From Streptomyces mayonensis (GTDB lineage Bacteria; Actinomycetota; Actinomycetes; Streptomycetales; Streptomycetaceae): 64,000 nt of DNA. Positions within the stretch are counted from its first letter, which is position 1, and each line of letters begins with the position of its first letter. The position numbers were made by a program, and so were the translations under genes. Positions 42,572 through 50,054 of this stretch are shown piece by piece. Under the pieces are notes generated by a model that had not been told where the DNA came from, ran no database searches, and worked only from the letters and a program-made list of their open reading frames with translations. Location of the stretch: positions 39,931-103,930 of the forward strand of contig NZ_JACBYP010000015.1 in the NCBI RefSeq assembly GCF_018982965.1, in the 5' to 3' direction.

Positions 42572-43403
42572 TTACGGCGTCTGCACCGGAACCAATTGAT
42601 CGGGGCTGTCCAGCCACAGACGCTCACCCTCGTCGTTCACTGTGAGGCCGAAGCGTTCGAAGCCGGGACGGCCCTGCTGGGTCCACCAGCGCCAGGCTGC
42701 TTCCAACTCATGCCAGAGAGCCCGTGGGCCGCACTGGACAACCGGGTACGACCTGGGATCCAGTCCCCCACGTCGTCGGGTGACAGTCCCGTATCGGTCG
42801 TCACGCCCGTCGCCGGCCACCCCTGACCGTCCAGGTAGGCGCGAGTCGGTGGCAGACGCTTGCGTTGCACGTCCATGCGCATAAAGGCCGACGATCGGAC
42901 GAAGGAACCACTGGCCGACCCGTCCTCGTCGACGCTCAGGCGCGCCACCGCCTCACCACCATAGGTAGGACCCCACGGCGTCACGATGCGTCCACCGGGC
43001 TTCGTCTGTTCCCGCCATGCTGTGGGCACGCTGCCCACCGAGCAGGTGGCGATCACGCGATCGTACGGAGCATGCGCGTCGTGGCCGAGGGTTCCGTCCC
43101 CCACGTGCACCGAGGGGTACACAGCGGCGAGCGCCAACCGATTTCGTGCCCCTCGGCGGTGCGCGGATTCGCTTCCACGGAAACGACGGAATCGGCTCCG
43201 AAGCGGTGAGCAAGGAGCGCGGCGTTCCAGCCCGTGCCCGTCCCGATCTCCAGTACCCGTTGCCCTGGTTCTGTGTCGAGAGCATCGAGCATGGTGAACA
43301 CCATGGTGGGCATGGAGTTGGAACTGGTCGGCGTGCGCCCCTTCTTCGGGCCGGCGTAGGAGCCGTCGTCAGGATTCCCGCCCGAATGATTCCGCTGATC
43401 CGG
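42572..43403 (-). pseudogene. Decayed PCMT-like methyltransferase
   Basis: The pieces of one gene lie in three frames. The 5' piece (about 43403-43150) encodes GSYAGPKKGRTPTSSNSM and the SAM-binding VLEIGTGTGWNAALLAHRFG. At a run of four C (43149-43152) one base is missing; the frame then continues as LALAAVYPSVHVGDGTLG, YDRVIATCSVGSVP and PGGRIVTPWGPTYGG down to about 42765 (SPDDVGDW). There roughly 50 residues are lost and the frame shifts again into CGPRALWHELEAAWRWWTQQ and the true C-terminus at 42572. About 100 N-terminal residues are also missing. It resembles the methyltransferases that accompany ATP-grasp peptide maturases; no maturase is nearby. Inactive as written. Confidence 0.82.
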
Positions 43404-43413
43404 GAGGCATGTG

Positions 43414-43797
43414 ATGCCGTCGAGCGTGCCCAGCTTCGCTGATCTGCTGGGGCAGTGCGAACGTTCGGCGATGCACTTGGAATTGCGCGACTCCTACGCT
43501 CCCACCGAACGCTTTCGGGCATGGCAGCGCGGGGAGCGGATCAACTGGGCGGACAGGGATGCCTGGTGGCATCCGTATGACCAGTTGATCGCGGACACGG
43601 TGGCAAGGGGTGTCAGCATTCGTCGGGCCCGTGTCGTTTCCGAGCCTGTTTCTGAGTACATCCGCTGGGAGCATTACGTCACGCACGCCAACGTCACGGC
43701 GGGCGAGGACGTGCGGTGGCTGTCACGGCGTCGGGCCACGGACATCGCCCTGCCCGGGAACGACTTCTGGCTCTTCGACGGGACATTGCTGCCGAGG
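43414..43797 (+). pseudogene. DUF6879 family gene, 3' truncated
   Basis: The 5' part looks intact: GGAGG seven bases before the ATG, then VPSFADLLGQCERSAMHLEL, WWHPYDQLIADTVARGVSIR, RRARVVSEPVSEYIRWEHYV, NVTAGEDVRWLSRRRATDIA and LPGNDFWLFDGTLL. In the family a further ~50 residues follow; here homology stops near 43797 and the frame runs on without a stop into the antisense of the TetR gene (to 44136). Family members sit beside XRE/DUF397-type regulators and have no known function. It is head to head with the decayed methyltransferase, whose 5' end stops ten bases away, which suggests recombination at this point. Confidence 0.75.
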
Positions 43798-43882
43798 TGC
43801 AGCCGCGCGCACACTGATCGCGAACGCACTGACGGCCATGGAGTGACGGGGCCTCTGGCGGCGCCTCCCGCAGGATGCCGCG

Positions 43883-44488
43883 CTACTCCGCGCCGAAGGC
43901 GACCCCCATGGCGCGGTCCAGGATTTCCGGGAGGGGCCGGGGACGGTCGCCCGACGTCCATGCGAGCAGGGCCGCCTCGACGCACCCCAGGGCCGCGGCG
44001 ATCACGGCGTTGGCGCGGGGGTCGGAGGTGTCGGCCGGATCGGCTCCGAGGCGGCGGGCGATCTCGGGGCGGAGCAAGTCGTGCCACCGCGCGTTCTTCT
44101 CCCGGTGCCGTGCGGTCAACGGCGGTGTGTTCATGATCAGCCGGGTGAGGCGTCGGGTGCGCTCGTCATCGGCCTCGTACTCCTCCATCAGCGGAGTGAG
44201 CGCGCGGCGCAGGGCCGCCCAGGGCGCTTCGGCGGGCGGGCGGGCCGTGAGCGCGTCCCGCAGGTACTCGCCGGAATCGGCCACGGCACCGAGGACGGCC
44301 TCCTCCTTGGACGAGAAGTACCGGAAGAACGTGCTGCGGGAGATCTCGGCGGCCGTGCAGATGTCCTCCACGGTCGTCTCCTCGTAGCCGCGCTCCAGGA
44401 CCAGGTCCTGCACCGTCCTGCCCACTTCTGCGCGCATGGCCTGGCGCGCCCGCTCCCGTGCGCCGCCCGCCGTCTGCTGAGGACTCAT
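43883..44488 (-). CDS. TetR-family transcriptional regulator
   Basis: Encodes 201 residues. The N-terminal DNA-binding domain is typical: GRTVQDLVLERGYEETTVED, ICTAAEISRSTFFRYFSSKE. The C-terminal ligand domain matches the SACE_7040-like type (LTPLMEEYEADDERTRRLTR and ANAVIAAALGCVEAALLAWT). It is divergent from the SDR gene starting at 44570 with only an 81-bp gap, so it very likely represses that gene and itself. The gap holds GGTACTACAAATCG-AAAATGGTAC, with GGTAC repeated 19 bp apart, a candidate operator. Confidence 0.9.
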   Translation of the reverse strand: MSPQQTAGGARERARQAMRAEVGRTVQDLVLERGYEETTVEDICTAAEISRSTFFRYFSSKEEAVLGAVADSGEYLRDALTARPPAEAPWAALRRALTPLMEEYEADDERTRRLTRLIMNTPPLTARHREKNARWHDLLRPEIARRLGADPADTSDPRANAVIAAALGCVEAALLAWTSGDRPRPLPEILDRAMGVAFGAE

Positions 44489-44496
44489 AGCCTCAC

Positions 44497-44520
44497 GGTA
44501 CTACAAATCGAAAATGGTAC
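44497..44520. promoter_or_regulatory. Candidate TetR operator/promoter between regulator and SDR gene
   Basis: An AT-rich patch bounded by two GGTAC motifs (44497-44501 and 44516-44520), each containing the palindrome GTAC, in an otherwise GC-rich gap. Confidence 0.45.
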
Positions 44521-44569
44521 TGTGTCTCATGTACGGGATGCAGTCCTACGTGAAATGGGTGGATGAGCG

Positions 44570-45430
44570 ATGAGCAGCACCAAGGTGGTCGTCATCACGG
44601 GCGCGAGCGACGGCATCGGGGCGGCCGCGGCGCGGCGGCTGCACGCGGACGGGCACACGGTCGTCGTGGTGGGCCGCTCGGCGGAGAAGACCCGCGCCGT
44701 CGCCGGGGAACTCTCGGCCGACAGCTACGTCGCCGACTTCACCCGCCTCGACGACGTCGAGCGGCTCGCCGGCCAACTGCGGGACGCGTACCCGCGGATC
44801 GACGTGCTCGCCAACAACGCCGGCGGTGTATTCGGCACGCGGCGCAAGACCGTGGACGGCTTCGAGAAGACCTTCCAGGTCAACCACCTCGCGCCGTTCC
44901 TGCTGACGCGGCGGCTGCTGGACACGCTCATCGCGTCGCGGGCGTCGGTGCTCCAGACCTCCAGCACGGTGAGGTTCGCCAAGGAGATCGATCTGGACGA
45001 CCTCGACCACGACCGCCACTACGACCCGGTGCACGCCTACGGCGCGTCGAAGCTGGAGAACATCCTGTTCACGGCGGAACTCCACCGGCGCCACCACGCC
45101 GACGGCCTCTCGGCCGCCTCTTTCTACCCGGGCAACATCTCCACGAACTTCGCCTCCGACACCACCAGCCCGATCATGCGTTTCGTCCGCTTCGTGGGTA
45201 CGAAACCGCTCATCGGGCGCGCCCTTCTGAATACACCCGAGCAGGGTGCGGACCAGATCGTGTGGCTCGCGGAAGGCACCCCGGGAAAGGACTGGCGGCC
45301 CGGGGCCTACTACTACAAGCGCAAGGACGTCGAGCCGCGCAACCCGCAGGCAGCCGACGCGGATTTCGCCCGGCGGCTGTGGGAACGCTCGGAGGAACTG
45401 CTCGCCGGGCGCCTGTCCGGCGCGGCGTAG
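44570..45430 (+). CDS. Short-chain dehydrogenase/reductase
   Basis: Encodes 286 residues. Rossmann-fold SDR with cofactor loop TGASDGIGAAAARRL, DVLANNAGGVFG and the catalytic Y-x3-K in HAYGASKLEN, preceded by Ser-rich LQTSSTVR. An Arg at the end of beta-2 (VVVGRSAEKTR) suggests NADP(H). It resembles the WWOX/retinol-dehydrogenase-like group acting on ketones or alcohols; the substrate is unknown. The ATG at 44570 follows a weak GGTGGATGAG site. The TetR gene opposite probably controls it. Convergent with the TOPRIM gene, with only 21 bp between stops. Confidence 0.92.
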   Translation: MSSTKVVVITGASDGIGAAAARRLHADGHTVVVVGRSAEKTRAVAGELSADSYVADFTRLDDVERLAGQLRDAYPRIDVLANNAGGVFGTRRKTVDGFEKTFQVNHLAPFLLTRRLLDTLIASRASVLQTSSTVRFAKEIDLDDLDHDRHYDPVHAYGASKLENILFTAELHRRHHADGLSAASFYPGNISTNFASDTTSPIMRFVRFVGTKPLIGRALLNTPEQGADQIVWLAEGTPGKDWRPGAYYYKRKDVEPRNPQAADADFARRLWERSEELLAGRLSGAA

Positions 45431-45451
45431 CGGGCTGCGGCGGGTTGCGGG

Positions 45452-46072
45452 TCACAGCGCCGCGAACAACCCCTCCAGCGGCGCCGGGACGTGGTGCGGG
45501 GCCAGGGCATCGACGAGGACGCGGCCGTAGTGGATCTTGCGGCCGGACTTGGTGCCGAGGAAGCGGCGGAGTTGCTGCTGGGCGAGGCGGCCCTGCTGGG
45601 CGGGCTGCTGGAGGAAGGTCTGCAGTTGCCGCGACTCGCCCTCCGCCTCGACGAGTTGGGTCACCACCGGCACGCCCAGGGCGCGGATCAGTTCGTCCTC
45701 CAGGTCGGCCGCGCAGACGAAGAGGTCGCGGGGTGCGGCGTCGGCGCGCCGGAGGGCACGGACGTAGAAGCCCTGTTCGCGTTCGTCGCACAGGCCCATG
45801 AGGCGCAGGTCGAGGCCGGACGGGCCGAGGAGGGCGGCGAAGCGGCCGACGCTCATCGCGCCGCCCATCGGGAGGACGCAGACGCCCTCCGCCGCGAGGT
45901 CCCGGCCGTGCCGCGCGGCCATCGCGTCGACCGCCGCCGCGTCGCTCGGCCCTTCGAGGAGGACGGCGGTGTGGACGGACTCCCGGTCGAAAAGGTCCTG
46001 TGCGGGGATGCCGGTGGCGCCTGCGGCCGCCCACTCGGTGACCGCGCTTCGGAACGTCCCCATGTCCGCCAT
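45452..46072 (-). CDS. TOPRIM-domain protein (OLD-like nuclease/ATP-dependent endonuclease fragment)
   Basis: Encodes 206 residues. The TOPRIM core is visible: VLLEGPSDAAAVDAMAARHG with the conserved glutamate, VLPMGGAMSVGRFAALLG, and the acidic LMGLCDEREQGFYV. The C-terminal half (VAQ-like QLQTFLQQPAQQGRLAQQQL, RRFLGTKSGRKIHYGRVLVD) matches stand-alone actinobacterial TOPRIM proteins usually annotated as ATP-dependent endonucleases although they have no ATPase domain. Nuclease or primase-like activity is inferred only. The start at 46072 has no good ribosome site; ATG 46063 is an alternative. Divergent from the ArsR-SRPBCC gene. Confidence 0.8.
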   Translation of the reverse strand: MADMGTFRSAVTEWAAAGATGIPAQDLFDRESVHTAVLLEGPSDAAAVDAMAARHGRDLAAEGVCVLPMGGAMSVGRFAALLGPSGLDLRLMGLCDEREQGFYVRALRRADAAPRDLFVCAADLEDELIRALGVPVVTQLVEAEGESRQLQTFLQQPAQQGRLAQQQLRRFLGTKSGRKIHYGRVLVDALAPHHVPAPLEGLFAAL

Positions 46073-46117
46073 GGGGAAAGTGTCCGCCCCCGGTCGCCGT
46101 CGTGGTAGTGGGTTTTG

Positions 46118-46169
46118 ACATGCAGCCCGTCAGCTGCCTATCGTGAAAGGCAGCCAATAGGCTGCATGT
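46118..46169. promoter_or_regulatory. ArsR-type operator cluster
   Basis: GCAGCC-aata-GGCTGC (46150-46165) is a perfect 6+4+6 palindrome just before the regulator gene. Three further half-sites (GCAGCC 46122-46127, GCTGCC 46133-46138, and ACATGCAGCC pairing with GGCTGCATGT across 46118-46169) surround it. It lies between the TOPRIM gene and the ArsR-SRPBCC gene and is probably the autoregulatory site. Confidence 0.75.
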
Positions 46170-46182
46170 CGGAGGGGCGGAG

Positions 46183-47058
46183 ATGGATGAGGTTTTCGAG
46201 GCGGACGAGGTTTTCGGCGCGGAGGGGAACTTCGCAGCGGACGAAGTCTTCAAGGCTCTGGCCGACGGCAGCCGGCGGCGGCTGCTGGACCGGCTGAACG
46301 CGCGCAACGGGCAGAGCCTGCGCGAGCTGTGCGCCGGTCTGGGCATGGCCCGGCAGTCGGTCAGCAAGCACCTCGCGCTGCTGGAGGCCGCCCACCTGGT
46401 CACCACCGTCCGGCGGGGCCGGGAGAAGCTGCACTACCTCAACGCCGAGCCGATCAACGCCATCGCCGACCGCTGGATCAGCCGCTACGACCGCGAGCGG
46501 GCACGCACGCTCGCCGATCTCAAGCTCGCGCTGGAGGGCACCCCCATGGACAGCAACGCGTTCGTCTACGCGACCTACATCAGGAGCACGCCGGAGCAGG
46601 TGTGGCGGGGGCTGACCGATCCGGGCTTCACCCGGCGCTACTGGGGGGTCGAGTTCGGCACCGACTGGGTGGCCGGGTCGCCCGTGGTGTGGCGGGAGCG
46701 GGACGTCGAGACCCGTGATCCCGAGCAGGTCGTGCTCGAGGCCGAGCCGTACCGGCGCCTGTCGTACACCTGGCACACCTTCACCCCCGAGTGGGCCCGC
46801 AGGAACGGGATCGACGACGGGACACTCGCCCGGCTCTCCGCCGAGCGGCGGTCCGGGGTCACGTTCGAGATCGAGGACCTCGGCGGGAGCGGCACGGTGA
46901 AACTGACCGTCGTGCACGACGGGTTCGAGCCCGGCAGCACCGCCCGCGAGATGATCCAGCACGGCTGGCCCGCCCTCCTCTCCGGCCTCAAGACGCTCCT
47001 GGAGACCGGGGAGACGCTGCCGGACCCTGACCAGGCTCCTGAACTGCCCGGGGCTTGA
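46183..47058 (+). CDS. ArsR-family regulator fused to SRPBCC (AHSA1) domain
   Basis: Encodes 291 residues. Residues ~18-105 are an ArsR winged helix (VFKALADGSRRRLLDRLNAR, GMARQSVSKHLALLEAAHLV, VRRGREKLHYLNAEPINAIA). Residues ~125-280 are an AHSA1/SRPBCC domain (VYATYIRSTPEQVWRGLTDP, RRYWGVEFGTDWVAGSPVVW, VTFEIEDLGGSGTVKLTVVH, GWPALLSGLKTLLETG), a hydrophobic-ligand pocket. Usually these are two adjacent genes; here they form one protein, so the ligand domain may directly gate DNA binding. The ATG at 46183 has GGAGGGGCGGAG upstream and sits just after the palindromic operator. Convergent with the quinone reductase gene. Confidence 0.92.
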   Translation: MDEVFEADEVFGAEGNFAADEVFKALADGSRRRLLDRLNARNGQSLRELCAGLGMARQSVSKHLALLEAAHLVTTVRRGREKLHYLNAEPINAIADRWISRYDRERARTLADLKLALEGTPMDSNAFVYATYIRSTPEQVWRGLTDPGFTRRYWGVEFGTDWVAGSPVVWRERDVETRDPEQVVLEAEPYRRLSYTWHTFTPEWARRNGIDDGTLARLSAERRSGVTFEIEDLGGSGTVKLTVVHDGFEPGSTAREMIQHGWPALLSGLKTLLETGETLPDPDQAPELPGA

Positions 47059-47071
47059 GGAACCCTTCCGG

Positions 47072-47851
47072 TCAGCCGCGTACGTGCAGCCCGAAACCCG
47101 TGCGGCCGGCGGGCTCCAGTCCTTCCTTCAGCTGCAGCGAGGGAATCTCGTAGTCACCGGAGTTCTGCGGGCGGAACGCGATCGGCTCGGTCGACTCCAG
47201 GGTGAGCAGACGCTGTTCCCACGCCTTGGCGACGTCCGTGTACTCCTCGTCGGTCAACCGGTCGGCGCCGTGCAGCACGAACGGCGGCAGTACCCCGATG
47301 CCCGGGTAGTAGAGGATGCCGTGCTGGATCGGGAACAGCAGATCGTCGACGGGGCCGTTGATGCCGCGAGCGGCGTAGTGCGACTGCGGACCGCCGACGG
47401 TCACCGACAGCAGAGCCTTCCGGCCCGCCAGAGTGCCTTCCCCGAAGCGCTCCCCGTACTTGGTGTCGCTGTGCTCGCCGACGCCGTACGCGAAGCCGTA
47501 GGTGAAGACCCGGTCCACCCAGCCCTTGAGGATCGCGGGCATCGAGTACCACCACAGCGGGAACTGGAAGATGATCGTGTCCGCCCACAACAGCTTCTCC
47601 TGCTCGGCACGGACGTCCGGGGTGAGCGTCCCGGTGTCGAAGGCCCGTCCCGAGTCCCGGGCGACCCTGAGCGGGCTCGAGGCATGCGGGCCGTAGTCCG
47701 CGGCGTCCGCCGCCGCCTTCCAGTTCATCGCGTACAGGTCACTCACCCGCACCTCGTGCCCGGCGGCGTCCAAAGTGGATACGGCGAGGTCCTTCAGCGA
47801 GCCGTTGAGGGAATCCGGCTCCGGGTGGGCGTAGACGATCAGCGTGTTCAC
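47072..47851 (-). CDS. NAD(P)H quinone oxidoreductase / flavodoxin-2 family
   Basis: Encodes 259 residues. The flavodoxin-like fold is clear: NTLIVYAHPEPDSLNGSLKD at the N-terminus with the phosphate-binding loop, WADTIIFQFPLWWYSMPAIL (the PLWW motif lining the FMN/FAD site), KGWVDRVFTYGFAYG and VTVGGPQSHYAARGING. It reduces quinones or azo compounds by two electrons, limiting redox cycling. Divergent (140-bp gap) from an XRE regulator with a MmyB-type ligand domain, a common pair in Streptomyces; repression by that regulator is likely. Confidence 0.92.
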   Translation of the reverse strand: MNTLIVYAHPEPDSLNGSLKDLAVSTLDAAGHEVRVSDLYAMNWKAAADAADYGPHASSPLRVARDSGRAFDTGTLTPDVRAEQEKLLWADTIIFQFPLWWYSMPAILKGWVDRVFTYGFAYGVGEHSDTKYGERFGEGTLAGRKALLSVTVGGPQSHYAARGINGPVDDLLFPIQHGILYYPGIGVLPPFVLHGADRLTDEEYTDVAKAWEQRLLTLESTEPIAFRPQNSGDYEIPSLQLKEGLEPAGRTGFGLHVRG

Positions 47852-47936
47852 GGGAACTCCTTCGGATCGGGACCCCTCGGAGTCTGGCCGCCACGACGCC
47901 CGGTATTCAGGGGCGCCGCTTCCGTAGGACGGGACT

Positions 47937-47953
47937 TCCTGGTATCGGCAGGA
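47937..47953. promoter_or_regulatory. Inverted repeat in divergent promoter region
   Basis: TCCTG-gtatcgg-CAGGA, a 5-bp inverted repeat about 40 bp upstream of the XRE start and 90 bp upstream of the quinone reductase. A possible operator of the XRE protein. Confidence 0.4.
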
Positions 47954-47991
47954 CCACCGTCCCGGGCACGACCCGCACCCATACTGGAGCC

Positions 47992-48840
47992 ATGGACGAT
48001 CTCGCGGGCTTCCTGCGGACCCGGCGCTCCCGGGTCGACCCGGCGGCAGTCGGCATTGCCATCGACAGCCGCCGCCGCGTCGAAGGGCTGCGCCGCGAAG
48101 AGGTCGCGCACCTGTCCGGTGTCAGCGTCGACTACTACGTGCGCCTGGAACAGGGCCGCGCGACCCAGCCCTCCGAGCAGGTCCTCGACGCACTCGCCCG
48201 CGTCCTCGGCCTCGACGAGACCGAACGCGAGCACCTCGGCCGACTCGCACGGCAGCGCCGCCGCCGCGCGAAGGCGCCGAGCGGTCGGGTCCGACCAGAG
48301 GTGCTGCGCGTCCTCGAACTGGTCACCGACGCGCCCGCGCTGATCATGGACCACCGCCTGGACGTGCTCGCCGGGAACCGCCTCGCCGGGCTCCTCTACG
48401 GGCGGCCCCTGCCGGGCCTGAACACCGCACGGCACATCTTCCTCGAGGAGGCGGAGCGCGGCCTCTACGCGGACTGGGAGAAGTGCACCCTCGACGTGGT
48501 CGGGCACCTGCGCCTGGCCGCCGGCAAGTACCCCGAGGACCCCCGTCTGGCCTCGCTCATCGGTGAGCTGGCGATGGGGAGCGAGCGCTTCCGCCGCCTT
48601 TGGGCCCGCGCGGACGTCCGTGCCCGCACCCATGGACGCAAGGCGTACCGGCACCCGCTGGTCGGACTGCTGGAGTTGCACCAGGAGAACTTCGCGCTGC
48701 CGGACTCGTCGGGCCTGGAACTGCTGGTGCTGTCCGCGGCTCCCGGCAGCCCCGCCGAGGACGGGCTGCGTCTGCTCGCGGGTCTGGACGTGGCAGGGAG
48801 AGCCGCGCGTCCCGCAACGGGCGCCCGGGTCAGCGAGTAG
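47992..48840 (+). CDS. XRE-family regulator with MmyB-like ligand domain
   Basis: Encodes 282 residues. The N-terminal helix-turn-helix is of the DUF-type found with MmyB (LAGFLRTRRSRVDPAAVG, GLRREEVAHLSGVSVDYYVR, LEQGRATQPSEQVLDALARV). Residues ~100-270 form the PAS-like MmyB domain (VLELVTDAPALIMDHRLDVL, AGNRLAGLLYGRPL, HPLVGLLELHQENFALPD), which binds fatty-acid-like or flavin-like ligands in the few studied cases. It probably regulates the divergent quinone reductase. Its last 11 bases overlap the stop of the convergent sigma-factor gene (TAG 48838-48840 against stop 48830-48832). Confidence 0.92.
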   Translation: MDDLAGFLRTRRSRVDPAAVGIAIDSRRRVEGLRREEVAHLSGVSVDYYVRLEQGRATQPSEQVLDALARVLGLDETEREHLGRLARQRRRRAKAPSGRVRPEVLRVLELVTDAPALIMDHRLDVLAGNRLAGLLYGRPLPGLNTARHIFLEEAERGLYADWEKCTLDVVGHLRLAAGKYPEDPRLASLIGELAMGSERFRRLWARADVRARTHGRKAYRHPLVGLLELHQENFALPDSSGLELLVLSAAPGSPAEDGLRLLAGLDVAGRAARPATGARVSE

Positions 48841-49849
48841 CTCGGCGGCGCAGCGCCGTCTCCCGGTGCATGTGCGACAGCTTCTCCGGGTTGCGGACGG
48901 CGTAGAGGCCGGTGATGCGGCCCTCGTCGAAGCGGACCGCCAGTACGGTGTCCAGCTCGCCGTCGAGGTGGACGATCAGCGCCGGGTAGCCGTTGACCTG
49001 GGCCGCGCCCAGCGACAGCGCGGCGGCTTGCTTGGCCAGGCCGCCGAGCATGAAGCGGGCCACCTTGCCGGCCCCCGTGACGGGCCGCAGGACTGCCTGC
49101 TTGATGCCGCCGCCGTCGCCGAGCAGGACGACGTCCGGCGAGAGGACGTCGAGCAGGCCCTGGAGGTCGCCCGTCTCCACGGCCCGCTGGAAGGCCGCGA
49201 GCACCTTGCGGGACTCGGTGGCCGAGACCTCCCCGCGCGGGCGGCGGGCCGCGACGTGCGCGCGGGCGCGGTGCGCGATCTGCCGGACCGCGGCCGGGCT
49301 CTTCTCCACCGCCTCGGCGATCTCGCCGTAGCCGAGGTCGAACACCTCGCGCAGGACGAACACCGCCCGTTCGACCGGTGCCAGCGTCTCCAGGACCAGC
49401 ATCATCGCCATCGACACGCTGTCGGCCAGCTCGACGTCCTCCGCCACGTCGGGCGTGGTCAGCAGCGGCTCGGGCAGCCAGGAGCCGATGTAGGACTCCT
49501 TGCGGCGGCCCAGCGTGCGCAGCCGGTTCAGGGCTTGGCGGGTGGTGATGCGGACCAGGTAGGCGCGCCGGTCGCGCACCGCGCCGAGTTCGACCCCCGC
49601 CCACTTCAGCCAGGTCTCCTGGAGTACGTCCTCGGCGTCGGCGGCCGAGCCGAGCATCTCGTAGGCGACGGTGAAGAGCAGGTTGCGGTGGGCGACGAAG
49701 GCCTCGGTGGCCGGGTCCACGGAACCTCGGTCGCCGGTCGCGTCGACCCGTTCGCGTCCGTGGGCCTGTTCGCGTCCGTGGGCCTGTTCGCGTCCGTGGG
49801 CCTGTTCGCGTCCGTGGGCCTGTTCGCGTCCGTTGTCCTCGCTGGTCAC
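48830..49849 (-). CDS. ECF41-type RNA polymerase sigma factor (SigJ-like)
   Basis: Encodes 339 residues. Sigma region 2 (AFVAHRNLLFTVAYEMLGSA, DAEDVLQETWLKW) and region 4 (VERAVFVLREVFDLGYGEIA, VEKSPAAVRQIAHRARAHVA) are followed by the SnoaL-like C-terminal domain of ECF41 factors with DGGGIKQAV and the near-terminal YAVRNPEKLSH (NPDKL-type) motif, which tunes activity without a separate anti-sigma factor. The GTG at 49849 has GGGAG six bases upstream. Longer frames to 49960 would start before the predicted transcript start. The N-terminus has four GREQAH repeats from an 18-bp DNA unit. Divergent from its likely target gene. Confidence 0.92.
   Translation of the reverse strand: MTSEDNGREQAHGREQAHGREQAHGREQAHGRERVDATGDRGSVDPATEAFVAHRNLLFTVAYEMLGSAADAEDVLQETWLKWAGVELGAVRDRRAYLVRITTRQALNRLRTLGRRKESYIGSWLPEPLLTTPDVAEDVELADSVSMAMMLVLETLAPVERAVFVLREVFDLGYGEIAEAVEKSPAAVRQIAHRARAHVAARRPRGEVSATESRKVLAAFQRAVETGDLQGLLDVLSPDVVLLGDGGGIKQAVLRPVTGAGKVARFMLGGLAKQAAALSLGAAQVNGYPALIVHLDGELDTVLAVRFDEGRITGLYAVRNPEKLSHMHRETALRRRATR
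49751..49833. repeat. 18-bp tandem repeat at the start of the ECF41 sigma gene
   Basis: Four exact copies of ttcgcgtccgtgggcctg (49751-49822) and a partial fifth. In frame it gives GREQAH hexapeptides near the sigma factor N-terminus. Confidence 0.95.
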
Positions 49850-49893
49850 CAGCTTCTCCCGTTCGTTCGGTTCCTGCGGTGTCACGTGCACAG

Positions 49894-49920
49894 GACACCG
49901 GCCGGCGCGGCTCTGTGACA
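49894..49920 (-). promoter_or_regulatory. ECF41-type promoter of the sigma gene
   Basis: On the minus strand TGTCACA (complement of 49914-49920), exactly 16 nt, then TGTC (complement of 49894-49897), matching the known ECF41 target promoter TGTCACA-n16-CGTC at all but one base. The start codon at 49849 is about 45 bp downstream. Confidence 0.85.
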
Positions 49921-49954
49921 CCCGCCGGCCGTGGTCCGTGTCACGGCGGCGGTC

Positions 49955-49981
49955 TGTCACACGGGGCGGAGCGCCGGTGTC
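49955..49981 (+). promoter_or_regulatory. ECF41-type promoter of the CMD gene
   Basis: TGTCACA (49955-49961), 16 nt, TGTC (49978-49981). The same motif as on the opposite strand for the sigma gene. The CMD start codon lies 74 bp downstream. Confidence 0.85.
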
Positions 49982-50054
49982 TTCTGTGCGTCACCAAGAC
50001 ATCGGGAACAGCAGGGACAGCAAGAACACCGACAGCTGGGACGAGGACGAGATC

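Noticed and set aside
43411..44136. A complete 241-residue gene starting at the DUF6879 ribosome site
   Set aside because: Family similarity ends near 43797; the rest is antisense to a clear TetR gene and has no stop of its own, so it is treated as a truncated pseudogene.
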